Made by a program: the position numbers and the translations under genes
Part shown: piece by piece, positions 37,261 through 46,735 of the stretch
How the letters are laid out: each line of letters begins with the position of its first letter
How positions within the stretch are numbered: position 1 is the stretch's first letter
Assembly (NCBI RefSeq): GCF_024519285.1
Contig: NZ_JAMZCY010000013.1
Coordinates: 17,848-81,847, forward strand
DNA length: 64,000 bases
Direction of reading: 5' to 3'
Source: Cohnella sp. WQ 127256
GTDB lineage: Bacteria; Bacillota; Bacilli; Paenibacillales; Paenibacillaceae
The notes under the pieces: generated by a model
Told to the model about the DNA's origin: nothing
What the model saw: only the letters and a program-made list of their open reading frames with translations
Database searches by the model: none

Positions 37261-37353
37261 ACTACCTTTACCCTATGTGGACAAAGAGAAATATGAGATA
37301 TAATGCTAGGACGTGCAAGATTCAAAGTGGATTCAAAGGAGGATGGGCGAGTC

Positions 37354-39099
37354 GTGCGCAGGATAAAACCTTATCTGAATTCGCTACGTTTCAAGTTTAT
37401 TGCTACTGTTCTAGTTATTTTCGTACCACTTGTCTCCATGCTGGTTATTAATAATTTCTATTCTGTTGAAGTTGTCCGCAACCAGGTAGCGCAGTCCAAC
37501 AAAAATATGCTTAGTCTATATTTAGATCAGATTGACCGTAATTTGGAGGAAGTGGACAAGTATTTATTTAACACCTTGGAGGGTGATCTGAACGTACTGG
37601 ATCTGGAATTTGCAAAGTCTCGTGACGAAGACAGATACCAGATTGCTAAAATTGGCATGTTCAATACCCTGAAGGATGATATGGTGTATTACCCCATCCT
37701 CGAATCGTTTTTCGTCTTTTCAGCACTCAATAACGAGCTCATTGTGACTCGGAATAATCAGAGTAGCTTCGAAGAACGTGAAGCATCGCGCCAAGAGATG
37801 ATGAAGATGCTGGAGCAAGGGATGGAGGGCAACGATTACTCCAACTGGCAAGTCTGGCAAGGTGAGCAGGATAACTATTTGTTTCATCTACTGAAGTCCG
37901 GTAATGTCTACATGGGCGCCTGGATCAACAGTAATCAATTAATGGTGCCATTGAATCTCATCGACCTTGGTGAATCTGGCGCCGCTCTCATCACGACGGA
38001 CAAATCGGAGCCGATCAGCCATGAGGACCTCATTAATGACAAGGAACTCGACCTGAACTTTCCCAGCGAATCCTATGCGATGACGGGACAAGGGAAGGAC
38101 ACCTACCTCGTCATGGGTGAGCATTCGACGCAGGGCAATTTCAATCTGGTCGCACTCGTTCCCGAGAACACGATCCTGCAGAAACTGCCCTATCTTCAGC
38201 GGATTTCATCCATCATCACCCTTGCAGCGGTGCTATTCTTGCTGATCTTCTTCTTCATGATGAGGACTGTTTTCTTGAAGCCGGTCAAACGAATCGTCAT
38301 GGCCATGCGCAAGCTTCGAGATGGGAACTGGGAATCGAGGATCGAGCAGAAGCCTACGTCAACTGAATTCGAGATCGTGAATGAGACGTTCAATCGAATG
38401 ATCGAAGAAATTCATGATCTGAAAATTAACGTGTATGAGGAAAAGCTGAATCATCAGCGCGCGGAGCTGAAGCATTTGCAGCTTCAGATCAATCCTCACT
38501 TCTTCCTCAATTCACTCAATATTATATATAATCTAGCAACGGTTAAAGATTTCGCTCTCATTCAGGAAATGAGCAAATGCCTCGTTTCTTACTTTCGGTT
38601 TATGTTTCGTAGCAATTCGTATTTCATACCGCTGAGGGATGAGTTGATCCATACGGCTAATTATTTACGGATTCAGCAGCTTAGGTTCCCAGACATATTC
38701 CAATATCAGATCGACCAGCCCGAACCCTTCATGGATCAGGAGGTTCCTCCGCTTATTGTGCAAACTATGGTGGAAAATACGATTAAATATGCAGTCAACA
38801 TGGACAATCCGATTCATATTTCGGTAGAAATAGATAAGGTGGAAGAAATTGGAGGAGATTCCCGTCTCCTCATTCATATTAAGGATACCGGTCCTGGATT
38901 TTCAGATGAGGTGCTGCAGTGGTTGGCGCTGGATACGGAGGATATGGCCAGCGAGAATGGAGAGCAGATAGGCATTTGGAATGCGAGAAGAAGGCTTAGA
39001 CTACTATATCAGGATAGGGCGTCAATTGATTTTTATAATGAGCCTGATCATGGAGCGGTCGTAAGGATTGGGATTCCTATAGATGAAGAAGTGAGGTGA
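37354..39099 (+). CDS. YesM-type sensor histidine kinase
   Basis: 581 residues from GTG 37354, chosen because AAAGGAGG at 37335-37342 precedes it by 11 bases; the open frame begins at ATG 37303 with no such site. Membrane helix near 15-37, extracellular sensor of about 240 residues, second helix (about 285-305, IITLAAVLFLLIFFFMM), HAMP, His_kinase domain with phospho-acceptor H382 in QINPHFFLNSLN, and HATPase (VENTIKYAV, IGIWNARRRL). It is followed 5 bases later by its cognate AraC-type response regulator. The pair should sense an external glycan and switch on the importer and hydrolases of cluster 2. Confidence 0.92.
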   Translation: MRRIKPYLNSLRFKFIATVLVIFVPLVSMLVINNFYSVEVVRNQVAQSNKNMLSLYLDQIDRNLEEVDKYLFNTLEGDLNVLDLEFAKSRDEDRYQIAKIGMFNTLKDDMVYYPILESFFVFSALNNELIVTRNNQSSFEEREASRQEMMKMLEQGMEGNDYSNWQVWQGEQDNYLFHLLKSGNVYMGAWINSNQLMVPLNLIDLGESGAALITTDKSEPISHEDLINDKELDLNFPSESYAMTGQGKDTYLVMGEHSTQGNFNLVALVPENTILQKLPYLQRISSIITLAAVLFLLIFFFMMRTVFLKPVKRIVMAMRKLRDGNWESRIEQKPTSTEFEIVNETFNRMIEEIHDLKINVYEEKLNHQRAELKHLQLQINPHFFLNSLNIIYNLATVKDFALIQEMSKCLVSYFRFMFRSNSYFIPLRDELIHTANYLRIQQLRFPDIFQYQIDQPEPFMDQEVPPLIVQTMVENTIKYAVNMDNPIHISVEIDKVEEIGGDSRLLIHIKDTGPGFSDEVLQWLALDTEDMASENGEQIGIWNARRRLRLLYQDRASIDFYNEPDHGAVVRIGIPIDEEVR

Positions 39100-39104
39100 G
39101 ATAG

Positions 39105-40712
39105 ATGTTTCATGTTTTGATTGTGGATGATGAAGTTCATGCCGTGAGAGGGCTACAGGTTGGGGTGCAATGGGACCAGTTGGCTATTGACGAGGTTCAT
39201 ACGGCGCATAGTCTGATGCAAGCCCAAGAGGTGTTTCGTAATCAGAAGATTCACCTGATGGTGTGCGATATCGAGATGCCTCAGGGCTCGGGACTCGAAT
39301 TAACGGCTTGGGTAAAGGCTAATTACCCAGAAACGGAGACGATTTTCCTGACCTGCCATTCCGATTTTTCCTTCGCCAAGCAGGCGATTCAATTAAATAG
39401 CTTCGAGTATCTGCTTAAGCCGGTAGACTATTCAGAGCTGGAAACCGTAATTGATAAAGCACTAGGCAAAATGAAGCAGCAGCAGACACTTCGTTCGTTT
39501 GAGGAAATTCACCATCACTACCGGCAGTTATGGGAATCCCACAAGCCTGTTGTAGCGGACAGGCTGTGGCAAGATCTGATTCAACTGAAGATTCCTTCGA
39601 ATCCCGCGTCCATAAGCGTGCATATGAAAAGTGCCGGGTTCTCTTATCCGGAGCATGGTAGATTCCTGCCCATTTACACACGTGTTCAGCGCTGGTATAA
39701 GGATTTGTCGGAGCGGGATCAGCGGATTATGGAGTATGCCCTCCGCAATGTTCTGGAAGAAGTCATGAAAAAGGCGGACGGAGTCGCGATTATCCCTGTG
39801 TACAATGATTCACTGCTCATAGTCATTCCTGTGGATACGCCTTCGGATAAGGTCGAGCTCCGTGAGAACTGCGATTCCTTCATCCGGAATTGTAATCAGT
39901 ATTTATTTTGCGATATCAGCTGTTATGTCGGTGAAACGGTAAAGCTCCATGAATTGGTCGGAATGCTACATTCATTGCAACGGCTGGAAGAGAATAATGT
40001 GACACAGATCAATCGTACATTCCTGTTGAGTGATTCGAAGAAGAGCGGGTTCCAGTTTCAACTGGCTCCGCTATCTGAATGGGCGGAATGGATGAAGCTG
40101 GGGGCCCGAGACAAATTAAGGGTGCAAGTGTCGTGCTATCTCGAATCATGGAAGGAGCTCGAGAGTAAGGTTAATGCGCAGGACGTCCATTCGTTCTTTC
40201 AGGATTTTCTGCAAATGATTTACTTCGTTCTCCAGTCCAAGGGACTCCAGGCCAATCAGGTATTTTCCCACAACCTGCTCACCGACAAGCCGGAATCCGT
40301 CCTTCGTTCTTTGACAGCCTTGCAGGAATGGGTGAAATTTATCGTAGAAGTCGCGATGAACCATATCCATTCTATCGAGGAGAATCTATCTGTTGCGGAC
40401 AAAGTTAAAAGATACATTGCGGAGAAGATCGGAGAGCAAGACCTTTCCCGCGAAGATATTGCAAGCCATGTATTCTTGAATCCAGACTACTTGACGCGAA
40501 TTTTCAAGAAGGAAACGGGGATGTCGCTCTCGGACTTCCTCCAACAGAGTCGAATTGATCACGCGAAGGAGCTTCTCGTCAATACGGGTCAATCGATCAG
40601 TGATATAGCGATCTCTTCCGGTTACTCGAATTTGTCCTACTTTTCGACGATTTTCAAGAAAACAACGGGACTGAATCCGCTCGATTACCGCAAGCGGTCT
40701 CAGCTCAATTAA
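39105..40712 (+). CDS. YesN-type AraC family response regulator
   Basis: 535 residues. Receiver domain (1-120) with acidic pocket D8/D9, phosphorylation site D55 in VCDIEMPQGSG and K105-region LLKPVDY; long central region (about 130-430); C-terminal AraC double helix-turn-helix (VADKVKRYIAEKIGEQDLSR, FLNPDYLTRIFKKETGMSLS, ISDIAISSGYSNLSYFSTIF). GTGAGGTGAGATAG precedes the ATG. It forms an operon with the upstream kinase. ACGACTT repeats before the importer operon (40759-40806) are candidate binding sites. Confidence 0.93.
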   Translation: MFHVLIVDDEVHAVRGLQVGVQWDQLAIDEVHTAHSLMQAQEVFRNQKIHLMVCDIEMPQGSGLELTAWVKANYPETETIFLTCHSDFSFAKQAIQLNSFEYLLKPVDYSELETVIDKALGKMKQQQTLRSFEEIHHHYRQLWESHKPVVADRLWQDLIQLKIPSNPASISVHMKSAGFSYPEHGRFLPIYTRVQRWYKDLSERDQRIMEYALRNVLEEVMKKADGVAIIPVYNDSLLIVIPVDTPSDKVELRENCDSFIRNCNQYLFCDISCYVGETVKLHELVGMLHSLQRLEENNVTQINRTFLLSDSKKSGFQFQLAPLSEWAEWMKLGARDKLRVQVSCYLESWKELESKVNAQDVHSFFQDFLQMIYFVLQSKGLQANQVFSHNLLTDKPESVLRSLTALQEWVKFIVEVAMNHIHSIEENLSVADKVKRYIAEKIGEQDLSREDIASHVFLNPDYLTRIFKKETGMSLSDFLQQSRIDHAKELLVNTGQSISDIAISSGYSNLSYFSTIFKKTTGLNPLDYRKRSQLN

Positions 40713-40718
40713 GGAAAG

Positions 40719-40751
40719 AAGCCGATTCCGTATTTACGGAGTCGGCTTTCC
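40719..40751 (+). terminator. Rho-independent terminator after the response regulator
   Basis: AAGCCGATTCCGT pairs with ACGGAGTCGGCTT (one G-T pair) over a 4-base loop, followed by a short T/C tract. Confidence 0.75.
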
Positions 40752-40758
40752 TGCTTAT

Positions 40759-40806
40759 ACGACTTACGACTTAGAAGAGGTCGGAATTTCACAAATGAGA
40801 AGTCGT
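40759..40806. promoter_or_regulatory. Candidate response-regulator site: two direct and one inverted ACGACTT
   Basis: ACGACTT occurs back to back at 40759-40765 and 40766-40772 and, inverted (AAGTCGT), at 40800-40806. It lies between the regulator's terminator and the importer operon. AraC-type regulators often bind direct repeats about one or two helical turns apart; 7-bp tandem spacing is less usual. Confidence 0.35.
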
Positions 40807-40885
40807 ATTATTGGTAAGTGTCCTCCTCTGTACTCCCTTAGAATGAGAACATAACCGAAAGGCAAGGAAGAGGGGGAAGCTTCAT

Positions 40886-41818
40886 ATGGCGAAAACAGGA
40901 TGGGTTCAAACACTAAAGAAAATCAAACGCTATCGGGCATTATTCTTGATGATGGTGCCAGGAATCGTCTACCTAATTATTAACAATTACATGCCGATGT
41001 TCGGCGTGATTATCGCCTTTAAGGATATTAACTACGCTCAAGGGATTCTCGGTAGTGATTGGATTGGATTTAAGAATTTCGAGTATTTGTTCAAGACGGA
41101 TGATGCCTTCACGATTACCCGGAACACGATACTCTACAATGGGTCGTTTATCATCCTTAATACGGTTATGGCAATTGGAGTTGCCATTATGCTAAATGAA
41201 GTACGAAGTAAGTTCGCAGCCCGATTCTATCAAAGCGTCATTTTACTTCCGTTCTTGATTTCGATGGTTGTTGTCGGATATCTGGTTCTCTCGATGCTGA
41301 GCTCCGAAAACGGATATCTGAACATGAATATTCTCCCGATGTTCGGTATGGAGCCCATCTCTTGGTACTTTGAACCGAAATATTGGCCTTATATTCTGAC
41401 AATCGTCCAATTATGGAAAGCTACCGGCTACTTGTGCGTCATCTTCCTGGCTTCTATTATCGGGATCGACAACGAGTACTACGAGGCAGCCACGATCGAC
41501 GGCGCTAGCAAGTGGCATCAGATTCGTAGCATTACGGTTCCATTGATTATGCCGACGATTACAATCATGACGTTGCTTGCGATCGGACGAATTTTTTATT
41601 CTGATTTCGGCTTGTTCTATCAGGTTCCACTTAACTCTGGTCCGCTTCAACCGGTTACGGACGTAATCGACACCTATGTTTACCGAGGCTTGATGACGCT
41701 TGGAGATATCGGAATGTCTTCCGCTGCTGGCCTGTACCAATCGATGGTCGGATTTATATTGGTCTTGTTGTCCAACTACATCGTCAGCAAACGCAACAAG
41801 GAAAATGCCTTGTTCTAA
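40886..41818 (+). CDS. Sugar ABC importer permease, LplB type (cluster 2)
   Basis: 310 residues, six predicted membrane helices. It parallels the cluster 1 permease at 17459 over its whole length (FLMMVPGIVYLIINNYMPMFG; DINYAQGILGSDWIGFKNFE; EAA loop YYEAATIDGASKWHQIRSITVPL; NKENALF end). GGAAGAGGGGGAAG precedes the ATG. It forms the importer with the next two genes. No ATPase gene is present. Confidence 0.92.
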   Translation: MAKTGWVQTLKKIKRYRALFLMMVPGIVYLIINNYMPMFGVIIAFKDINYAQGILGSDWIGFKNFEYLFKTDDAFTITRNTILYNGSFIILNTVMAIGVAIMLNEVRSKFAARFYQSVILLPFLISMVVVGYLVLSMLSSENGYLNMNILPMFGMEPISWYFEPKYWPYILTIVQLWKATGYLCVIFLASIIGIDNEYYEAATIDGASKWHQIRSITVPLIMPTITIMTLLAIGRIFYSDFGLFYQVPLNSGPLQPVTDVIDTYVYRGLMTLGDIGMSSAAGLYQSMVGFILVLLSNYIVSKRNKENALF

Positions 41819-41838
41819 ACCGAAAGAGGGGAAATGCT

Positions 41839-42711
41839 ATGAAAAACCAAATGAATCAGATATTTGTCCACTCGGTGTTCATCGTTCTTGCCGCCTTGTG
41901 CTTGTTCCCTTTCCTTCTACTCTTCATGTCGTCGGTCACGGAGGAAGCTTCGATCATTAGCAACGGATATTCAATTTGGCCGAGTGTATTCAGTTTAGAG
42001 GCTTACAGTTACCTATGGAATCAGAAATCGGCTATGTTCAATGCTTACGGCATTACCATTGTAGTCACTGTTGTGGGTACATTCGTCGGACTGGTGATCA
42101 GCGCTTTGCTTGCGTATCCCTTATCCCGGAATGACTTGCCGATGCGTCGTAGCCTTTCCTTCCTCGTGTTCTTCACGCTTCTGTTTAATGGAGGACTCGT
42201 GCCGACGTACTTGATCTACACGGAAGTGTTTGAGATGAAGAACACGTTGATGTCTCTAGTTGTGCCCGGACTACTCACTAACGGATTTTTCATCCTGCTG
42301 ATCCGGACATTCTTCGCCAACTCCATTCCTGTTCAGATTATCGAGTCAGCCTATATCGATGGAGCATCTGAATTCAAGATCTTCTACCGCATGGTGCTTC
42401 CGCTCTCCTTGCCTATTCTGGCAACGATCGGTCTCATGCTGACGATCAACTACTGGAACGATTGGTTTAACGGTCTTATCTATGTCACGGAACCGAGCCT
42501 GTTCAGTATTCAGAACCTGCTGAATCGAATGCTGGTCAACATTCAGTTCCTCCAGCAGAACAACCTGGGAGGCCAGAACGTGACAGCGAGTATGCCTATG
42601 AATTCTGTTCGGATGGCCATGGCTGTTATCGGGATATTACCTCTGCTGCTGATTTACCCGTTCTTTCAGAAGTATTTTGTCAAAGGACTTACGATTGGCG
42701 CTGTTAAATAG
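41839..42711 (+). CDS. Sugar ABC importer permease, YtcP/AraQ type (cluster 2)
   Basis: 290 residues, six predicted membrane helices, EAA loop (IIESAYIDGASEFKIFYRMVLPLSLPILATIG) and C-terminus YPFFQKYFVKGLTIGAVK. AGAGGGGAAATGCT precedes the ATG; it starts 20 bases after the LplB-type permease. Paralogue of the gene at 18404. Confidence 0.92.
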   Translation: MKNQMNQIFVHSVFIVLAALCLFPFLLLFMSSVTEEASIISNGYSIWPSVFSLEAYSYLWNQKSAMFNAYGITIVVTVVGTFVGLVISALLAYPLSRNDLPMRRSLSFLVFFTLLFNGGLVPTYLIYTEVFEMKNTLMSLVVPGLLTNGFFILLIRTFFANSIPVQIIESAYIDGASEFKIFYRMVLPLSLPILATIGLMLTINYWNDWFNGLIYVTEPSLFSIQNLLNRMLVNIQFLQQNNLGGQNVTASMPMNSVRMAMAVIGILPLLLIYPFFQKYFVKGLTIGAVK

Positions 42712-42781
42712 TAGACCATTCTCGGGTCCTCGGGCCCGGTTGGTATAGATGAAATAATAACTTTACTTAGGGGGAATACAC

Positions 42782-44326
42782 ATGCCAAGAAAGTCGAAAG
42801 TCTCAATACTCCTGCTCTCCGTTGTACTGATCATGTCATTAGTGCTTTCTGCTTGCGGTAATTCAAACAACTCGAGTCAGTCATCCTCGCCCGCCGCTAG
42901 TGGCAGCACTGCTACGTCAGAAGGAACTGCTTCAGGTCCGAACAACGAAAAAGAGCTGGAATTAAAGCTTGCTTTTATCGGGTTAGGAAACATGAAGGAC
43001 GTAAATCTCGTACAAGATGAGATTAGTAAAATTACAAAAGCGAAAATCAACGCAACAGTTAAATTGATGCCGATCGATATAGGTGCATGGGTACAGCAGG
43101 TGAACCTGATGCTTGCCGGAAACGAGCCGCTCGACCTGCTCCTTACCTCCTCCTTCTTCAACTTCAGCTCACAAGTTGCCAAAGGGCAATTACTTCCAAT
43201 TGATGAGCTTGTTGCGAAATATGGCCCTACCATTAAAGATACGATGGAACCGAATATTTTTAACGCGACTAAGGTGGGCGGCAAAAGCTACGGCGTACCG
43301 AGTGTACGGGATACGGCAGCCGACCACGGTTTTGCGGCAAGAAAAGACTTAATGGACAAGTACAGCCTGACCTTCGACAATGTTAAAACATACGCAGATT
43401 TAGATCCGATCCTCAAGACGATCAAGGACAATGAGCCAGGCATCTACCCGATCGTTCAACGTTCTCAAGCGAACACGATAGCATCTGAAATCGTTCGGGG
43501 ATACATTGACGCGATGGGTGATACACCAGGAGTAATCATGGTTAACAACCAGGATTTGAAAGTTGTTAACCTCTACGAGCAGCCGATGTACAAGGATGCA
43601 TTGCAGTTAGCTAGAAGATGGTATCAGGCTGGCTATATAATGCCGGATGCGGCGACGTCGCAAGAATCGAACAACAGCTTGATGAATGCGGGCAAAGCTT
43701 TCAGCTATTTTGCTAACATGAAGCCGGGGTTTGAAGCCCAGGAAACGATAGTCAATGGGCATGAAATAGTAGCTGTCCGGTTTGTGGCACCGATATCCAC
43801 TTCCGACTCGAGCACAGGGTTTATGATGTCGATTCCGAAGAATACGCAGGATGCGGATCGTGCTGCCCAATTGTTGAATCTACTCTACACGGACAAAGAC
43901 ATTGCGAACCTGATCGCCAATGGCATCGAAGGTAAACATTATGTATCCGCAGGCGACAACCTCATCAAAGCGCCGGAAGGCAGTAGCAACTACATCTTTA
44001 ACCAGTGGGAAGTGGGCAACAATGCGCTGACCAAAGTATGGGAAGGAACGGCGCCGGATATTTGGGAGCAAACGAAAGCATTCAACGCAGCGTCAACATT
44101 CTCGAAAGCGCTCGGTTTCTCGTTTGATGCTACTCCAGTGAAAACAGAAGTGGCTGCTGTTGCCAACGTAAATAATCAGTACAAAGCAGGGCTAGAATCC
44201 GGCACGATTGATCCGGCCAAGCTGGATGAATTCTTGAGCAAGCTGAGGTCTGCGGGTCTCGACAAGATCATTGCTGAGAAACAGAAGCAGTTGGATGCTT
44301 GGGCGAAGGAAAACAACATCCAATAA
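42782..44326 (+). CDS. Extracellular solute-binding lipoprotein of the sugar ABC importer (cluster 2)
   Basis: 514 residues. Lipobox VLSAC with lipidation at C25, Ser/Thr/Ala-rich linker, then an LplA-type binding domain (LKLAFIGLGNMKDVNLVQDE, LDLLLTSSFF, STFSKALGFSFDATPVKTE). GGGGGAATACAC precedes the ATG. It delivers the oligosaccharide to the two permeases upstream. Compared with its cluster 1 paralogue the ligand-contacting N-terminal lobe differs clearly, so a different sugar is likely. Confidence 0.92.
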   Translation: MPRKSKVSILLLSVVLIMSLVLSACGNSNNSSQSSSPAASGSTATSEGTASGPNNEKELELKLAFIGLGNMKDVNLVQDEISKITKAKINATVKLMPIDIGAWVQQVNLMLAGNEPLDLLLTSSFFNFSSQVAKGQLLPIDELVAKYGPTIKDTMEPNIFNATKVGGKSYGVPSVRDTAADHGFAARKDLMDKYSLTFDNVKTYADLDPILKTIKDNEPGIYPIVQRSQANTIASEIVRGYIDAMGDTPGVIMVNNQDLKVVNLYEQPMYKDALQLARRWYQAGYIMPDAATSQESNNSLMNAGKAFSYFANMKPGFEAQETIVNGHEIVAVRFVAPISTSDSSTGFMMSIPKNTQDADRAAQLLNLLYTDKDIANLIANGIEGKHYVSAGDNLIKAPEGSSNYIFNQWEVGNNALTKVWEGTAPDIWEQTKAFNAASTFSKALGFSFDATPVKTEVAAVANVNNQYKAGLESGTIDPAKLDEFLSKLRSAGLDKIIAEKQKQLDAWAKENNIQ

Positions 44327-44350
44327 TCGCAATGTAATCTGACAAATGAA

Positions 44351-44392
44351 GACTCCCTTCTTCGAAACGCCTGTTTCGAGGGAGGGACTTTA
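44351..44392 (+). terminator. Rho-independent terminator after the importer operon
   Basis: ACTCCCT and TTCGAAAC pair with GTTTCGA and AGGGA over a 4-base loop, then CTTTATT. Confidence 0.65.
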
Positions 44393-44451
44393 TTATCCGG
44401 ACCCTAGCAGCTTTAGTTACGAAGTCAATTATTAAGTATGGAGGTGCACCT

Positions 44452-46716
44452 ATGGCACGGGACATTAAAGGCTTAATTGCACAAATGACATTGGAAGAGA
44501 AGGCCGGTATGTGTTCCGGTCTGGATTTCTGGCATATGAAAGGGATCGAGCGCCTGGGCATCCCGTCGATCATGCTCACCGACGGTCCTCATGGGCTACG
44601 GAAGCAGCGGGCATCAGGGGATCATCTTGGTTTATTCGATAGCGTACCGGCAACTTGTTTTCCTTCGGCTGCAGGTCTTGCTAGCTCTTGGGACCGAGAT
44701 TTGGCACGCAAAGTCGGTGTTGCGCTTGGGGAAGAGTGTCAAGCGGAAGAAGTTGCGGTCTTACTTGGACCAGGTGCCAATATCAAACGTTCGCCGCTCT
44801 GCGGCCGTAACTTCGAATATTTCTCTGAAGATCCATACTTGTCTTCCGGTATGGCTTCTAGCCATATCCAAGGCGTTCAAAGCCAGGGAGTTGGCACTTC
44901 GCTCAAGCATTTCGCCGCGAACAACCAGGAACATCGCCGTATGACCGGGAATTCGGTCGTCGATGAGAGGACATTGCGGGAAATTTATTTAGCCAGCTTC
45001 GAGCTTGCCGTGAAGGAAGCGCAGCCTTGGACGGTGATGTGCTCCTACAATAAAGTGAACGGAACTTATGCGTCCGAGAATGAATACTTGCTGACGGACA
45101 TCTTGAAAGACGAATGGGGTCATGAAGGGTTCGTCGTTTCCGACTGGGGTGCGGTCAATGAACGCGCTGACGGACTAGCAGCTGGACTCGAGCTAGAGAT
45201 GCCGTCAAGCGGAGGAGCTGGTGATCGCAAAGTCGTCGAGGCTGTTCGCAGTGGCAAGCTTTCGGAGGAAAAGCTGGACCGGGCTGTCGAGCGTCTGCTG
45301 AACATAATTTTCATGGCCGTAGATAACAAAAAAACGGGTGCATCGTATGATATGCAAGCCCATCACCAGCTCGCTCGTGAAGTAGCGCGGGAAAGCATGG
45401 TGCTGCTGAAGAATGAGGGCGATATTCTGCCGCTGCTTAAGGAAGGGCATATTGCCGTGATTGGCGAGTTTGCGGTCAAACCACGCTATCAGGGTGGAGG
45501 AAGCTCCCATATCAAGCCAACCAAGCTGGAGGATATCCGGGAAGAGATCATGAAATCCGCAGGAAGCGGTGCGAAAGTTACTTACGCACAGGGATATGAT
45601 CTGCAATCGGATGTACCGGACGAACGGCTTGTGGAGGAAGCGAAGCAGGCTGCTGCTCAAGCGGGCATAGCGGTGATCTTCGCAGGATTGCCTGATCGTT
45701 ATGAATCGGAAGGCTTCGACCGGAGTCATCTTCGTCTTCCAGACAATCAGATCAAGCTGATCCAGGCTGTAGCGGAAATGCAAAGCAACATTGTTCTTGT
45801 CTTGAGCAATGGAGCTCCAATCGAAATGCCATGGCTCGGAAGTGTCAAGGCAGTTCTAGAAGCCTATCTCGGAGGTCAAGCATTGGGCGGTGCGATTGCA
45901 GATTTGCTATTTGGAGATGCCAACCCGTGCGGCAAGCTGGCGGAGACATTCCCACAGCGGCTTGAGCACAATCCATCTCAGCTTAACTTCCCGGGTGAAG
46001 GCGATCTTGTCGAGTACAAGGAAGGCTTATTCGTCGGTTACCGTTATTACGATGCCAAACACATCGAGCCGCTGTTCCCTTTTGGATTTGGTTTAAGTTA
46101 CACGACCTTTGAATACTCCAATTTGGTTATCGACAAAAATAGCATTCGTGACGATGAGCAAGTTACAGTGAGCTTGAACGTGAAAAATTTGGGCTCCCGC
46201 GCAGGCAAGGAAATCGTTCAGCTATATGTGCATGACATACAGAGCTCAGTGATCCGGCCGGTTAAAGAACTGAAAGGCTTCGCGAAGGTTGATCTTCAGC
46301 CCGGAGAGACGCAGACGGTATCGTTTGCGCTGGATAAGCGCTCTTTCGCCTATTACAACGTTGGTCTAAAGGACTGGCATGTTGAGACGGGAGATTTCGA
46401 GATTGGGGTCGGAGGCTCCTCGCAGGACATCGTGCTGAAAGGTACACTCCAAGTACAATCGACGGTAGTTGTTAAGTGTATCTATTCGCGCAATTCAACA
46501 GTGGGGGACTTGTCCGCTGATCCTAGAGGGGAAGCAATCATAAGAGATTGGATCCGCCAAACCCCGTTTGGTGCCATGGCTTCCGAAGAGGGCGAGGGAT
46601 CTGAAATGATGGCCGCCATGATGAAGGATATGCCGCTTAGAGGTCTAGTTGGTTTCAGTGGCGGAGCGCTGACAGAAGAAGATCTGGATGAAATACTCAA
46701 ACAGTTGAACGGATAA
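44452..46716 (+). CDS. Beta-glucosidase, glycoside hydrolase family 3
   Basis: 754 residues, cytoplasmic. GH3 barrel with SIMLTDGPHGLRKQ, LGPGANIKRSPLCGRNFEYF, SLKHFAANNQE and the nucleophile region GFVVSDWGAV (Asp in SDW); C-terminal GH3 domain (ESMVLLKNEGDILPL, GLPDRYESEGFDRSHLRLP) and an FN3-like domain (AGKEIVQLYVHD, VKELKGFAKVDLQPGE). The last roughly 75 residues, after the FN3-like domain, form a helical module beginning NSTVGDLSADPRGEAIIRDW that recurs at the start of the next gene product and the end of the GH78. GGAGGTGCACCT precedes the ATG. It hydrolyses terminal beta-linked glucose or a similar sugar from imported oligosaccharides. Confidence 0.93.
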   Translation: MARDIKGLIAQMTLEEKAGMCSGLDFWHMKGIERLGIPSIMLTDGPHGLRKQRASGDHLGLFDSVPATCFPSAAGLASSWDRDLARKVGVALGEECQAEEVAVLLGPGANIKRSPLCGRNFEYFSEDPYLSSGMASSHIQGVQSQGVGTSLKHFAANNQEHRRMTGNSVVDERTLREIYLASFELAVKEAQPWTVMCSYNKVNGTYASENEYLLTDILKDEWGHEGFVVSDWGAVNERADGLAAGLELEMPSSGGAGDRKVVEAVRSGKLSEEKLDRAVERLLNIIFMAVDNKKTGASYDMQAHHQLAREVARESMVLLKNEGDILPLLKEGHIAVIGEFAVKPRYQGGGSSHIKPTKLEDIREEIMKSAGSGAKVTYAQGYDLQSDVPDERLVEEAKQAAAQAGIAVIFAGLPDRYESEGFDRSHLRLPDNQIKLIQAVAEMQSNIVLVLSNGAPIEMPWLGSVKAVLEAYLGGQALGGAIADLLFGDANPCGKLAETFPQRLEHNPSQLNFPGEGDLVEYKEGLFVGYRYYDAKHIEPLFPFGFGLSYTTFEYSNLVIDKNSIRDDEQVTVSLNVKNLGSRAGKEIVQLYVHDIQSSVIRPVKELKGFAKVDLQPGETQTVSFALDKRSFAYYNVGLKDWHVETGDFEIGVGGSSQDIVLKGTLQVQSTVVVKCIYSRNSTVGDLSADPRGEAIIRDWIRQTPFGAMASEEGEGSEMMAAMMKDMPLRGLVGFSGGALTEEDLDEILKQLNG

Positions 46717-46735
46717 GGTGGAGGGATAAATTCTA

